From Bolinopsis microptera (lineage: Eukaryota; Ctenophora; Tentaculata; Lobata; Bolinopsidae), in contig NC_087077.1 in the NCBI RefSeq assembly GCF_026151205.1, forward strand, positions 2,728,001-2,792,000: a DNA stretch of 64,000 bases, given 5' to 3'. Made by a program: the position numbers and the translations under genes. The notes under the pieces were generated by a model. The model saw nothing but the letters and a program-made list of their open reading frames with translations, was not told where the DNA came from and ran no database searches. Shown piece by piece: positions 20,383-31,403 of this stretch. Position 1 is the first letter of the stretch; every line of letters starts with the position of its first letter.

Positions 20383-22644
20383 TTAAATATTACCAAAAAT
20401 ATCACCAGTTAATAATTTGGTTATCAATCTTAAAGATGGGCTTCGGTCCGTGTATTTGATTAGCATCGACTCAATCTTGGGAAATCGTTTGAAGTTTCTG
20501 ACAAGTTTTGAAACTGTTTCAGAGTTTCCTACCTCGGTCGACAATTCAACAACATCGAGGACATATTCGATCGGATCCCAAGTTATGTCAAGCTCACTTT
20601 TTTTTTGTTCATATCCCGTAGCTCCTCAGCTTTAAAAATTGTTTCAATCATCATTGATAATATTCCGTTATCTATCATTCTTTCCACTCCTTCTTTGCCT
20701 TTGAGCCGGAAAACATGCATGGTGATAAAAATTTGGTTCAAGCAAGATTCAAAGCTGCTGAGGGTAAGTGGGTGTTGTTTCAATCTATTCACCATATCTT
20801 CGAATATTCCAGATTCATCATTTCCATCTTTTGCAACTGCAAGGCCAAGAATGTCCAGAATCTGGTATTGTCGTTGTGGGTACAATCTTGCAGCACGGAT
20901 GATTAAGCCAATTGAATCTTTGGTCAATATCTTCATCATTATTCTATACGGTATGTTAACAATAAAGAATTGTAGAAAACCTATACAATTGCTCATTACA
21001 GTTAAATCATCGGTTAATGATAATTGGTTTTGGCTGGTAATTCTGTTTAATAACTGGAGAGCACTTGGAAAGAACCGTATCATATCCACAAGTTTCACTT
21101 CATCTCGAAACCAGTTTATTGCTGTGATGCATGTATCCTGTAATTGCTGAAAGACCTTAATATTGTTTGACAGAACTTCAGCATGAGATATAATATCAAC
21201 GATACCCTCTTTCACAAGGAAACGATTAGCTTTTTGTATGTCAGATTCATCCATGCAAAACAATATCATTGACTTCGCCATACATATTATGAGAGTCACG
21301 ATATCTGGCAAGAATATTGCATTTGTCTCGATTCGTTTAACATAAGTAAGGGCACTTGATACAATTAATAAAAGTTCTTCAGAGTTATCGTAGTTTAGTG
21401 TAAATGGTGATAAAATCAAGATGTCTAGCACTTGTTGGAAAATATCTTCTTCGTTCAGGAAACAAGCCAGAAGGACTATTGACAACTCCACCTTTCCATT
21501 CATCAGTAAGTGATTAGTCTCCCCTGAAGGTGAAGAGCTTTCAAAAACGTCTTTTACCATCTGAAGCAGTGGTACAATCAATTGTTTGTCATTCCAATAT
21601 TTAACAGCTGTGCAGACCATTCTGGGAAAGGTAGGGTCACGGTTAAGTATACGGACCTTTACTGATAGTTGAAATTCGACATATGACGTCATCTAGCGTC
21701 ATCTAGCGTCATCTAGCGTCATCTAGCGTGAAATATCGCCAGATGATGATAGATGACGCTAGATGACGCTATCATCATCTGGCGATATTTCACGCTAGAT
21801 GACGCTAGATGACGCTAGATGACGTCATATGTCGAATTTCAACTATCAGTAAAGGTCCAAGTATACTGCTCAGGACGTTTGACCGTTCAGCCCCGAAGTA
21901 CCCCTCTACATATTCCATGATTTGGCCCCGGGAGAAATCAAACATGGGAAGGTCCCAAACATTACTATACGGATTCTCTCGAGCTTCTTTGATTTTTGAT
22001 GCAAATTCATCCGGATCACAGCTTAGGCTGTTTCCTTTTATAGGCTCAACTAAAACTGGCCGAAACTCTTTGCTGCTTGTGCTTTCCAGTGGGTCTCTTT
22101 CCTGTCCTTTCAAGCTTGTCTGGGGCTTAATTTCTGGGCGTGTTTTATTTGACTTACCAGCTTTTTGTTTACCTTCCGCCTTTTTGACGCCCTGATCTGA
22201 TATAAAATCGAGAATTGGCGCCACTTTAAATTCTTTTGCAAAAGAAGTTATAACATTTTGTAGTTCATCATCTTTACTTAGTATCCTCCCGAGATCTGAA
22301 ATGAACAGAAATTGTTTGATTTTAAGTTCACGATGCAAGTTACCACCTGAACATTAAAAATAGGAAGTACTTATTTGATGTAACCAATTTATCTGCAGTG
22401 TCCCGCAAAAACATACTTTTGTTTCACAATATTTACAAACAAGGCAATTAATGGTAATAAATCATAATGTGTACACCCAATGCTTACCAGTACCTCTTGC
22501 TGTTTCTGATATCGAACTCATATTAAACTTTTCAAACTGATCAATCAATTCCAGAACTCTGCGTCTGTTCTTCCGCCGTCTGTTGTTTTCTTTTGTTTTG
22601 ATACTATTTACTATCAGGTCTACTGTCACACTTATTTCTTCCAT
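20383..22644 (-). pseudogene. Unrecognised gene family member A, interrupted by a MITE and a frameshift
   Basis: Exon 1 is 22488-22644 (MEEISVTVDLIVNS, basic stretch KENNRRRKNRRR, donor GTAAGC). Exon 2 begins at 22346 (acceptor TTCAG; phase fits) and runs to about 20383. Exon 2 encodes a Lys/Ser-rich linker, then a segment with NPYSNVWDLPMFDFSRGQI and a long helical leucine-rich part that looks armadillo-like; I do not recognise the family. Two lesions occur. A 206-bp MITE with its 8-bp target duplication lies after SSIL (21653-21858). Further on, nine A residues near 20600 close the frame, whereas ten would extend it by about 70 sensible codons to a stop at 20383. The MITE lesion is proven by paralog B; the A-run could be a sequencing error. 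It may be a recent pseudogene or a partly functional allele. Confidence 0.7.
21653..21858. mobile_element. Palindromic MITE, 206 bp, inside gene A exon 2
   Basis: The element is flanked by the 8-bp duplication AAGTATAC (21645-21652 and 21859-21866). The two arms are almost perfect inverted repeats starting GGACCTTTACTGATAGTTG. Inside are several tandem copies of GATGACGCTA / TAGCGTCATC in opposite orientations, around a centre that also pairs (GATGATAG...CTATCATC). There is no ORF. The paralogous gene at 26130-26143 has the single empty site. The 8-bp duplication would suit hAT or a related superfamily. Confidence 0.92.
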
Positions 22645-24312
22645 TCTATTTCTATAACTGATTTATCACACGATCATTATAACATTTATAACAAGTACGT
22701 GTGAAACTGGTTGAATATATATGTTTCAAATGATTAATTATAAAATGAATTATCGCTTCAGCTAACTTACTTAGTTCAACTAAACTATTTCAATTCTATT
22801 CGTAATGAAATATTTACTCGCACGCGTTAGCAATGTATATATTTATTTGGAAATTCGGTTTTTAATAGAAATGGAAGAAAAAGAATAACGAAGCAGAGGA
22901 GAAACCACTAAATAAAGGATCAAGACGAGGACTCCAATATTAATACTATAAATAGAAAACGTAACGGGAAATATTTCACTGCTCGCAGCTTGTAATGTTG
23001 GACTTGTCTTCACCATCATCACGCCTAAGATTAACTCAATTTTGGTGACAAGACACTGATAAATTAAATGGGCTTGCATGGAATCGTGGATGCAAATAAT
23101 TTTAATAAAAAACAAAACGTCTAAGGTGATGTGTTACTGAACATCCATCACGTTCATACGAATACATATGCAGAGTTATCATAATTACATTACCAAAATG
23201 CACCCGGTAACGAAATTCAATACTCAGATCTAAACATTTTAAGTTTCCAGAGAAAATTTTACAAAAAGACTTTTCTTTGTGCTTGCACATTAATAACCTT
23301 ACGAAAATAACTTTCCGAAAATTAAATGAAAACTGATAAATTCTATACTACGACTTTATCTGAACTGTGGAAATTGGGAAGATCTTCCAATCAACAAGCA
23401 CCATGCATCTCAGTAAATAACTCTAACCAAATCGTCGTTTGAATGTGGGACAATTTCAAAAACTTAACTAAAGTATTAGCAAAACTGCACGTTTTGCTCT
23501 AGATACACACTTTTTTATAGATTTTACCGGCGTATCCTCTAAAATCACCTAATTTGTTCAATTTTAGGGAGGGGCACCAAAAAGGGAGGGGGGCGCTTTT
23601 TCGGCGGGGGGTGGGGTAGGACACCAACAGGCAACGTTACCCAGCGGCGGTTTGCCCACTATTTCCGATCCAAAAATACAAACCCCCTGGCTCGTGCAGC
23701 AAACTGATCTACTGAAAATAGTACCATTCACTTTAGCTAGGATTAATGTTGTTGATCCCACGGTCCAAGTCCAGGCTCTCACTGCACAGTGCACAGTGCA
23801 CTTATCGCATGGATGCAGTTTATGTACGGTTATCAAATTCAATTTAGCTTCACTAGGCTCCCTGCTCAACAGCTGTGTAAACAGGTATTGGAAAACTGGA
23901 GGCGGTCTGTGGTGATCCGCTATTTAGTACTACAGCTTAATGTTAGTGTGTAATAACATTACAACCGAGCTGACAACCAACTAGACGTGATCACTAATCC
24001 CCTGGTACATCGCGATAATGTTAGTAACAGAAACAGAATCAGTCAGCATGTATGAGAGGATATAATTGTTATGAAGTAAATGCTGCCTGAGATCCAAAGA
24101 ATAAAGTATTTCTACGGTCTGAAGTGAAAAGTAGTCTACTCGACAAAAATTGATTAGCTTGAATGAATATGCGCAATGTGACATGTGACTGTGAGATCAT
24201 TTGAATTTTGATATTTCTTCATATTTTCAGGTTTTTCGAAATAGTAGATGGTTCTAAATAACATTGTACAGACATCTTTGCATGTACCCCTCCGCCAGCC
24301 TGACTGTATACT
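22645..24312. other. Upstream of gene A, no further gene seen
   Basis: Mostly AT-rich. A G-rich patch lies at about 23567-23640 (AGGGAGGGG, GGCGGGGGGTGGGG) and a CACAGTGCACAGTGCACT repeat near 23785-23802. The frames through the G-rich patch show no protein family. Confidence 0.45.
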
Positions 24313-24790
24313 GGTTACGATAAAATGATGGGTCGGGCAGCGTTTGAAAAAATAACCGTAAGCTCCATTAAAAGTTCGTGAACAATTGCCTCATATTCAT
24401 AATTCTGAATTCATAACAGAGTTTGTATTTGTGCGGCTTCGTTTGCACCGGGCACCCCTCCGCCGGCCCGATGAGATGATGAGTCCGTAGACTGCAGAGG
24501 GGGTGTATCTTTTACTTCTAATCTGCGACAATTGCAAAGTGTAATAATGTTAATTGTGTTTTACTGGGCGGCGCTTATAGTTATAATTATATTAGTCTGT
24601 CATAATTCCGTGCCATATCTTCAATCAATATGATTATGAACATTGAACACTGAGATTCCCAAGTAAATTGTGTCATGTAATGTGAAAAACAGTAAATATT
24701 ATAGTTTTGTGGGTATATAAGTGTATATATCGAGCAAGAACCAAACATAATTTTTGCCGTTACGTAGTCTCGCCAGATGTGTCGATCACG
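24313..24790 (+). mobile_element. Repeat family X, copy 2
   Basis: This is an uninterrupted copy of about 480 bp beginning GGTTACGATAAAATGATGGG and ending near a CGATCACGCGCG motif. It serves as the reference showing where copy 1 was interrupted. Terminal repeats and target duplications were not found, so the class is unknown. Confidence 0.65.
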
Positions 24791-25179
24791 CGCGTGTTTT
24801 CAGAAAGGCAATTGGTCGATCTTTTGACAATAGTTGCGATTTGCCATATTTTATTCATTCGAGTACGGTCAGACCATGAACTTCCATAATGATCAAAGAC
24901 AAAATGACACAAGAATTGTTGACAAAAATTGCTAAAATCACATCAAAAGGTATAATAATTAATATAATAATTAAATATCTTATCATTCGACGAAAAAACA
25001 AAAATGCCGTTTTTAAACGCCAGATTTTATCGACGATTAATTTTTCACCGAAATGCTTTTACTGTTAGAAATTAATGATCTGCTCTGTAATAACGATTTT
25101 CAGTGAATTTGAACATGAGGATTAAGATTAGTTTACAATCAACGCTGAAAGTACAAACAAAATTATTTTTAAACATTAA
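24791..25179. other. Spacer downstream of gene B
   Basis: AT-rich with nothing recognised. Confidence 0.4.
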
Positions 25180-26277
25180 TCATTCAAATGCCCAATATAA
25201 ATAGGCCACTTTGTCGATGCACGTTGGACAGCCATTAATTGGGCAAATTAAGTTTAAACAAGCAAGCTTCTGAGTTAATGTTGGTGAGTGGGCGCTGTCT
25301 TTGATCACTCCACGTTTATCTTTTGTAGCTGCTAAATCGAGAATATCTAGAACCTGGCTTTGTCTTATTGAGTAGATTCTCGAAAAACGGATGATTAAGC
25401 CAATTGAATCTTCGTTCAATATCTTCATCATATACGGTATGTTAACAATAAAGAATTGTAGAAAATGTAAACAAGTATCCTTTATGTGATCATCTACAAT
25501 CGATATTTGTTTTTTGCTGAGCATTGTGTTTAATAACTGAAGAGCACATGGAAATATGGGCAGCAGATCCACAGGTTTCACCTCTTCTTTGAACCAGTTT
25601 ATTAACAAAATGCTCACACCCTGTATATATATTAGGCGAAGTAAGTCGCAATCTTTGTATGCAGACAGAACTTCAGTTAGAGCATCAACGATACCCTCTT
25701 TCACAAGAAAACGTTTAGCTTTCTGTACATCAGATTCATTGAACTCCAAGTGGATTGTTTCTTCCATATATTGTATGAGAAGCAAGATGTTTAGCTGCAA
25801 AATTAGTGAATGTGTCTCGATTCGTTTAACATAAGTAAGGGCACTCGATACGAGTAGTAAAACGTCTTCTAACTTATTGTACTCGACTGGAAATGGTGAT
25901 CCATGAAAGATTCCTAGAACTTGGTTGAAAATATCTTCTTCATTCAGGAAACAAGCCAAAAGAGCGGTTGCCAACATCACCTTTTCATTTACTAGCCATT
26001 GACAAATCTCCTCTGAATCAAACGACCTCTTCTCAAAAACGTGTTTTACCATCTTAAGTAGTGGTACAATCAATCTCTTGTCATTCCAATATTTAACGGC
26101 TGTGCAGACCATTCTGGGAAAGGTAGGGTCACAGTTAAGTATACTGCTCTGGATGTTTGACCGTTCAGCCCCAAAGTACCCCTCTATATATTCCATGATT
26201 TGGTCCCGGGAGAAATCAAACATGGGAAGGTCCCAAACATTACTATACGGATTCTCTCTAGCTTCACTGATTTTTGA
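25180..26277 (-). pseudogene. Gene family member B, 5' end lost to a transposon
   Basis: The open frame from 26277 down to a stop at 25180 matches gene A exon 2: SKISEARENPYSNVWDLP, FDFSRDQIMEYIEGYFGAER, FPRMVCTAVKYWNDK, LLACFLNEEDIF, SSALTYVKRIET, KRFLVKEGIVD, FLQFFIVNIPY, KDSIGLII-type blocks. At 26277/26278 the match to gene A ends exactly where the Mutator-like element begins, so exon 1, the linker and the promoter are absent. The C-terminus also diverges and stops about 50 residues after the block DILDLAATKD, much earlier than in A. An ATG at 26221-26223 is available, but no promoter context supports expression. The low number of other lesions suggests the truncation is fairly recent. 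The family is not recognised. Confidence 0.75.
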
Positions 26278-26364
26278 GGCTCTTACTAATTCGCTCGCCC
26301 AAAAATTTCACGTGACTTTGGTTTTTATGGTTTTGCAGCCGTACAAAACGGTTTTACATAAACC

Positions 26365-26443
26365 ATAATCCCAACCCTAACCCTAACCATAACCCCGAAG
26401 CTAACCATAACCCTTACCACAACCCTAACCCTAACCCGAGCCC
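26365..26443 (-). repeat. Telomere-like CCCTAA tract in MITE copy 2
   Basis: AACCCTAACCCTAACCATAACCCC and related units are the reverse complement of the tract at 12826-12912, as expected for the opposite orientation of the element. Confidence 0.75.
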
Positions 26444-26514
26444 TAAACAATCGAATTCATGGTTTACTAGCCTGTCAGATCACGTGACCAAAACGGTTTT
26501 TTGCCCATAACTCT

Positions 26515-29046
26515 CTTACTACTACTACTACTACTACTACTACTATGTCGGAGCTAAGTCCGATCTACGCCAGAAAACCCCCTCCATATATCCCTGTCCC
26601 GCATCAGGGTTCGCAGTTCCTCTTTAGAGTTTGTCCCAACTTCCTTCAGTAACATAGACAAGTAGCTTTGTCTTGGTCGGCCTTGCTGTGCTCTACCGTG
26701 CGTAGGTTCCCATAAGACTAAATCACTGGCAAGTAGCTCAGGATGTCGGATGCAGTGTCCCGCCATTTTTAATCTCCTGCTTCGTAACTTGTTTGACAGC
26801 CTTGGGAGGCTACCATACAAAGTTATATTGCTGACCTTGTCCTTCCATGAGATACCCAGCACCATACGCAACATCTTTGTGTATGTCCCGTCCAAACTTT
26901 TCTCTTGAGCCTTTGTCAGTGTCCAGGTTTCTGATCCGTAGAGCAGTACTGATTCACAAGCCGCTATGAACAATCTAATCTTTAGGCTCTTTGAGAGTTT
27001 GGATTTCCAGATATCCTTCAGTCTATGTAGGGCACCCCACGCTTTTCCCTTTCTAACCCTTATCTCCCTATCTGTGCTCTCAATCCAGGAGCCTAAGTAG
27101 ATGAAATCATCTACATTTTCTATGGCTTCTCCGGATCGACTTTGTAGGTCGCTAGATCGATCCTCCATATTCAGTGTCATGACCTTGGTCTTGCCTTCGT
27201 TTATGTGTAGTCCCACGCTTGCTGCCGCCGATTCTACTCTGAGCAGGAACTCGTTAGCCTTGTCCATGTCCTCAGATATAAGTGCTATATCATCTGCAAA
27301 GTCCACATCGGTGATGATCTTGGGCCCCACTCTTCTGCTTTTTCTACGTTCGAGGGTGAGTCCAAGTCGCTCCGCATCATCGCCTATGGCTTGCCTCATA
27401 CAGTAGTCGATGACTATTGCAAAGAGGTAAGGTGCTAAGGTATCATCCTGTAACACACCTGCAAGTATCTCGAACAATTCAGTTTCTCCGTCTGGAGTTA
27501 GGACTTTGGCCATTGTCTTCTCGTACATGAGCCGTATAAGCTGCACGATTTTGACTGGAATGCCGTAAGCTTCTAGAATCTTTAGCATTTTCCCACGATG
27601 TACACTGTCGAAAGCCTTCTTAAAGTCTATAAATGTCAGAACAGCTGGCAGTTTCCGACTCTTGACACCCTCTATAAGACGTCTCAGTACCAATATCTGT
27701 TGAGTTGTTGACCTTCCTGGTCTGAATCCATTCTGGTTTCTACGCAGAATTGTCTCGATTTCTGGCTTCAACCGGTTTAGAACCATCTTGTTTAGAGACT
27801 TGGCAACTAGGGATGACAAGCTTATTCCCCGATAGTTCATTGGTTCGCTAAGGTCGCCCTTCTTTGGAATTGGTATGATGTTGGCAGTTGACCATTGGTC
27901 TGGTTTCTCACCTTTCAATAGAGCATTGTTACAGAAGTCTAAGACAATTTGATCAAGGTCGCATCGTTTTAAGACTTCTGGGGCTATGTTGTCGTCACCC
28001 CATGCTTTCCCTTCCTTTATGCTGGACTTTGCTTTCCTGTACTCATCCAACGTAAACGGTTCTGTTCCGATATTCAGAGGTGGGTGGACTGGATCAATAT
28101 CCTCTTCCGCGTTCTCTACCGTCGGTGGTGAGCCGAGAAGAGTAGCAAAATAGTCCTTCCATTTCTGAACCCTTTCCGTTGGTGAGTTTCCCTTGATTTT
28201 GCCAGTATATGATGGAGCTTTACCTGTGATCTTGTTGATCATGGTCCAGCTTTTAGCATGTCTGCCCTGCCAACTTGCTTCCTCCAGTTCCCGGACCTGC
28301 CCCTCCAGCAGGTGCTCTTTGGCTGCTTGATAAGCATCGCCTAGCTTCTGTTTGCCCTCTTGAACAGCTATTCGGTTGTCTTCTGTAGCATCTGAGTGGT
28401 ATTTTATGCTACATTCCCTCAGCTTCAGCCTGGCAATCTCAACACTTGGAGTCGCTGAGATTTTACATCTTTTCTTTTTCTCCTTTTCAGGTAGTAAAAG
28501 TCGAGAAGTTGTCCTATTCGCATCAATAAAGCATTGGTACCTTTCTGTTGCCGTCTGATCATCCTTTTCAAGTATGGAAAAGCGGTTTTTAACTTCCACT
28601 GTGTACCTCTCTTGTAGAGCGATATCAGTTTTAAGTTTAGACCAGTCCAGAACCGGAGCCCTCTTCTCCGTCTTGCTTATCCGTAGACTAAGCTTTACCC
28701 TTGCTACGACTACTCTGTGATCCGAGCCAATACTGTGGAAACTACCATATGCTTCGGAGTTCTTGACGGAGTTCCGCCATTTCTTCCGGCAAATGATGAA
28801 GTCGATTTGAGATTTACTTTGACTCATATCTGAGAGATATGTCCAGAGTTTACCTCTTCGCTTCTGAAATCTGGTGTTTGTGATTTCTAGCTGTCGCTCC
28901 AACAGCATATCCTCTAGCAGTCTACCATTTCGGTTTGCTGGACCCTTGTGGAAGGATGTCCAGTTTCCTGATGATGAGACATGCGCATTGAGGTCTCCTA
29001 CAACGAATAGTAAGTTGTGGGCTGGTATCTGGTCGACTCTCTTGTA
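26515..29046 (-). mobile_element. 5'-truncated RTE-like LINE with triplet-repeat 3' tail
   Basis: The insertion is bounded by the 14-bp duplication TTGCCCATAACTCT (26501-26514 and 29047-29060). The empty site, in opposite orientation, is present once in the MITE copy at 12618-13001 (AGAGTTATGGGCAA). The 3' end on the minus strand is a (TAG)n-type microsatellite (26517-26545), as in RTE-type LINEs. The 3' UTR is very short. The 5' end lies within the endonuclease domain, so the copy is truncated. Confidence 0.9.
26554..29046 (-). CDS. LINE ORF: partial endonuclease plus reverse transcriptase
   Basis: The frame is open from the insertion boundary to the stop at 26554. Endonuclease remnants: VVGDLNAHVSSSG just upstream of the first ATG (28906-28908), then SQIDFIICRKKW and SIGSDHRVVVARV. 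Reverse transcriptase, counted from that ATG: MNYRGISLSSL near 355, QNGFRPGRSTTQ near 393, FIDFKKAFDSVH near 425, GVLQDDTLAPYLF near 475, DFADDIALI near 535. The usual QGD triad reads QDD. The C-terminal part includes LYGSETWTL and RRLKMAGHCIRHPE, typical of this LINE group. No internal stops were seen. The N-terminal endonuclease part is missing, so it is not autonomous. Confidence 0.85.
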   Translation of the reverse strand, partial: YKRVDQIPAHNLLFVVGDLNAHVSSSGNWTSFHKGPANRNGRLLEDMLLERQLEITNTRFQKRRGKLWTYLSDMSQSKSQIDFIICRKKWRNSVKNSEAYGSFHSIGSDHRVVVARVKLSLRISKTEKRAPVLDWSKLKTDIALQERYTVEVKNRFSILEKDDQTATERYQCFIDANRTTSRLLLPEKEKKKRCKISATPSVEIARLKLRECSIKYHSDATEDNRIAVQEGKQKLGDAYQAAKEHLLEGQVRELEEASWQGRHAKSWTMINKITGKAPSYTGKIKGNSPTERVQKWKDYFATLLGSPPTVENAEEDIDPVHPPLNIGTEPFTLDEYRKAKSSIKEGKAWGDDNIAPEVLKRCDLDQIVLDFCNNALLKGEKPDQWSTANIIPIPKKGDLSEPMNYRGISLSSLVAKSLNKMVLNRLKPEIETILRRNQNGFRPGRSTTQQILVLRRLIEGVKSRKLPAVLTFIDFKKAFDSVHRGKMLKILEAYGIPVKIVQLIRLMYEKTMAKVLTPDGETELFEILAGVLQDDTLAPYLFAIVIDYCMRQAIGDDAERLGLTLERRKSRRVGPKIITDVDFADDIALISEDMDKANEFLLRVESAAASVGLHINEGKTKVMTLNMEDRSSDLQSRSGEAIENVDDFIYLGSWIESTDREIRVRKGKAWGALHRLKDIWKSKLSKSLKIRLFIAACESVLLYGSETWTLTKAQEKSLDGTYTKMLRMVLGISWKDKVSNITLYGSLPRLSNKLRSRRLKMAGHCIRHPELLASDLVLWEPTHGRAQQGRPRQSYLSMLLKEVGTNSKEELRTLMRDRDIWRGFSGVDRT

Positions 29047-29189
29047 TTGCCCATAACTCTTTTGTATTGCGTCATGTGGGGTGATTCGGAATCAGCGTCC
29101 AAAAATACACCGATTTAGATCAATTTCACACCCAAAGGGCCTTTTCACAAGAATTTTCTTAAAATTTGGGCGAGCGATTTAGTAGGAGT

Positions 29190-29816
29190 AGGTAGTGCGC
29201 CATCGACAGTGAGCCGCGCGTGCCGACTGTAGGATGGTTTCTTTGTTCTTAGCGCTAATTTCGGCCAGCACAATTTTCTTCAAACAAATAGATATTGAGT
29301 ATCCTTCCCGACCTCCAATTGCAACAAAAATTGATAAGCTTACTCATAGACTTACAAGGAAAGTGTCCGAAAAATTTAAAGCATATCAAACTGCATCAAA
29401 CATTATGTTACAGCTAAAAGCAGCGTATTTTGCCCCATTTTGATCACTATATCAACTCCGATATCCACCAAATTTTTCGGACAGTTGTGAAAACCCTATT
29501 GGAAGGTCGTCGCCAATTTCCAGAATGATCTCATTTAAGGAACTGAAGATAAATCCGAATAATACGACAAAAATCAACGAATTTGGACGAATTTGGTCAA
29601 ATTACGCAACTTTTACAGCTACTTTTGCTCCAAAAGCCGCGCACCATCAAATATGGCACCTAGGCGAAACTCACTGATCTTTCCAAAAAAGGTATGACAA
29701 ATTTAGTATTGTGAAAATTCTCACAGTCTCTAGAAAACAATGGTACAAAAAATTTTAAAATGATCCGAGCAAGTTTATTTTTATGGTGCACCCCCTAGTA
29801 GGAGCGGGTTACGATA
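29190..29816. other. Spacer between transposon copies
   Basis: No gene seen. A stray TAGTAGGAGCG at about 29795 resembles the end of the Mutator-like element and abuts repeat family X copy 3. Confidence 0.4.
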
Positions 29817-30279
29817 AAATGATGGGTAGGGCAGCGTTTAAAAAAGTAACCGTAAGCTCCATTATAAGTTCGTGAACAATTGCCTCATAGTCATATTCAT
29901 AATTCTGAATTCATAACAGAGTTTGTATTTGTGCGGCTTCGTTTGCACCGTGCACCCCCTCCGCCGGCCCGATGAGATGATGGGTCCGAGGAGGGGGTGT
30001 ACCTTTTACTTCTAATCTGCAACAAAGCAAAGTGTAATATATTAATTGTGTTTTACTGGGCGGCTTTAATAATATTAGCCAGTAGCACTTAGCAGCTGTC
30101 ATAATTCCGCACCATACCTTTATTCAATATGAACACTGAAACCTGAGATCCCCCCAGGCCAAGTAAATTAAAATTGTGTCATGTGAAAAACAGTAAATAT
30201 TATAGTTTTATGGATTAATCGAGCAAGAACCAAACATAATTTTTGCCAACCTCGCCAAATGCATCGATCACGCGCGCAC
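29817..30279 (+). mobile_element. Repeat family X, copy 3
   Basis: This begins GGTTACGATAAAATGATGGG and ends near CGATCACGCGCGCACGCG. It lacks the insertions found in copy 1. It carries several small indels relative to copy 2 but the same order of blocks. Confidence 0.65.
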
Positions 30280-31320
30280 GCGTTTTGACTTCTTCCATGG
30301 CAACATAATTAGTAACCATTATATTACCGTCTAAAAAATTTTTTGTCAAAAATTAATTTTATAAAGTCTAAAAAAAATTGTGTCAAAAATTAATTTTATG
30401 AAGGAGTAAGTTGTCAAAGGATGCGCATTTGTATATTCATTTATTGCTTGTTTAATTTGTTTTTTGTGTTTAATTTACGATTATTTGTATTCGAGATTCT
30501 GCGATTAAATTTATTTTGTTGATTGTAATGTTGTGATATTGCATAATTTATTGTAAATGTAATATATGTTTCAGAAAATTATGTAATGTAACGCGATGGA
30601 AGTTCTTTAAGCGGGCAATTCCAGTCCAAACCCTGGAAAAATGACATAAAAGATTCGTTTTCACTTGTTTGCATGAAAAGCATTAATAATATAATAGGTA
30701 ACGAAGCGCGACAAAAAGCTTCCCTTGCACGTGAAGCCTCAGTTCTGTGATCGTTTCTAATAAATCCGATTACCGTCCGTCCGTTTATTGTTTGGTTCAG
30801 AAAAAGTTCAGGAAAAGTCAAAAGTTCAGGAAAAGTCAAAAGTTCAGGAAAAGTCAAAAGATCGCAGGAAGATCATTAGTAAAAGTAAATCAGTCACTGT
30901 CTACTATTCGTTATGGGTAATTCCTATAGTATGGATCAGTTCAGTGACATTGTAAGCACAATTTAAAGCATTTGCGGCCTTTTTTGCTTATCGACACAAA
31001 TATTTTCGTCATTAGTTTTCTCAAAACCCTAAAGTGCATCACTAATTAAAGAACCATAAATAAAATACCTTTTTCAATTGAACGATTTGTCACAAGGCCT
31101 AGATTTTTAATTTATTATGTGTTATGACTAATTTTTGATGAAGGACTGTGTTTTGCATTACGTTGCGCCATTTTGGCCAATTATCCTATATTAAGTTTAA
31201 TTAGAAATGCCTTGCCGTATACCTACGCTATAATTTACTGATAATACCCGTTTCATATAACTATATGATCATAGTCATACAATGTACGAACGTAGCGCCA
31301 GTTGCTTTACAAATTTTCAA
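30280..31320. other. Spacer, no gene seen
   Basis: AT-rich. It contains a direct repeat of AAAAATTAATTTTAT near 30348-30400 and a triple tandem AAGTTCAGGAAAAGTCA at about 30803-30860. The short reading frame over the latter is a repeat artefact. Confidence 0.45.
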
Positions 31321-31403
31321 TCTTACAGGAGCTCCTGTACGTCTAGACGTACTATTTGACAAGCAGGAAGGTTGGAAATCATAAACTTGACATAAAATCT
31401 CAA

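Larger units (their letters stand above)
26278..29189. mobile_element. Mutator-like MITE, copy 2, split by a LINE
   Basis: The left end GGCTCTTACTAATTCGCTCGC and right end GCGAGCGATTTAGTAGGAG (complement) match the element at 12618-13001. The central 2.5 kb is a LINE insertion (26515-29046). Without it and its 14-bp duplication the element would be about 366 bp. No flanking target duplication is found here, so the locus was rearranged or deleted at insertion; the left end lies directly on gene B coding sequence. Confidence 0.8.

Noticed and set aside
21640-21692. Start codon of the apparent gene A second frame (MTSYVEFQLS)
   Set aside because: This start and its first dozen residues come from the MITE arm, not from the gene; the native sequence resumes at ILNRDP.
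23564-23869. Minus-strand frame through a G-rich patch
   Set aside because: Low-complexity Pro/Ala/Cys end and no similarity to a known family; probably chance.
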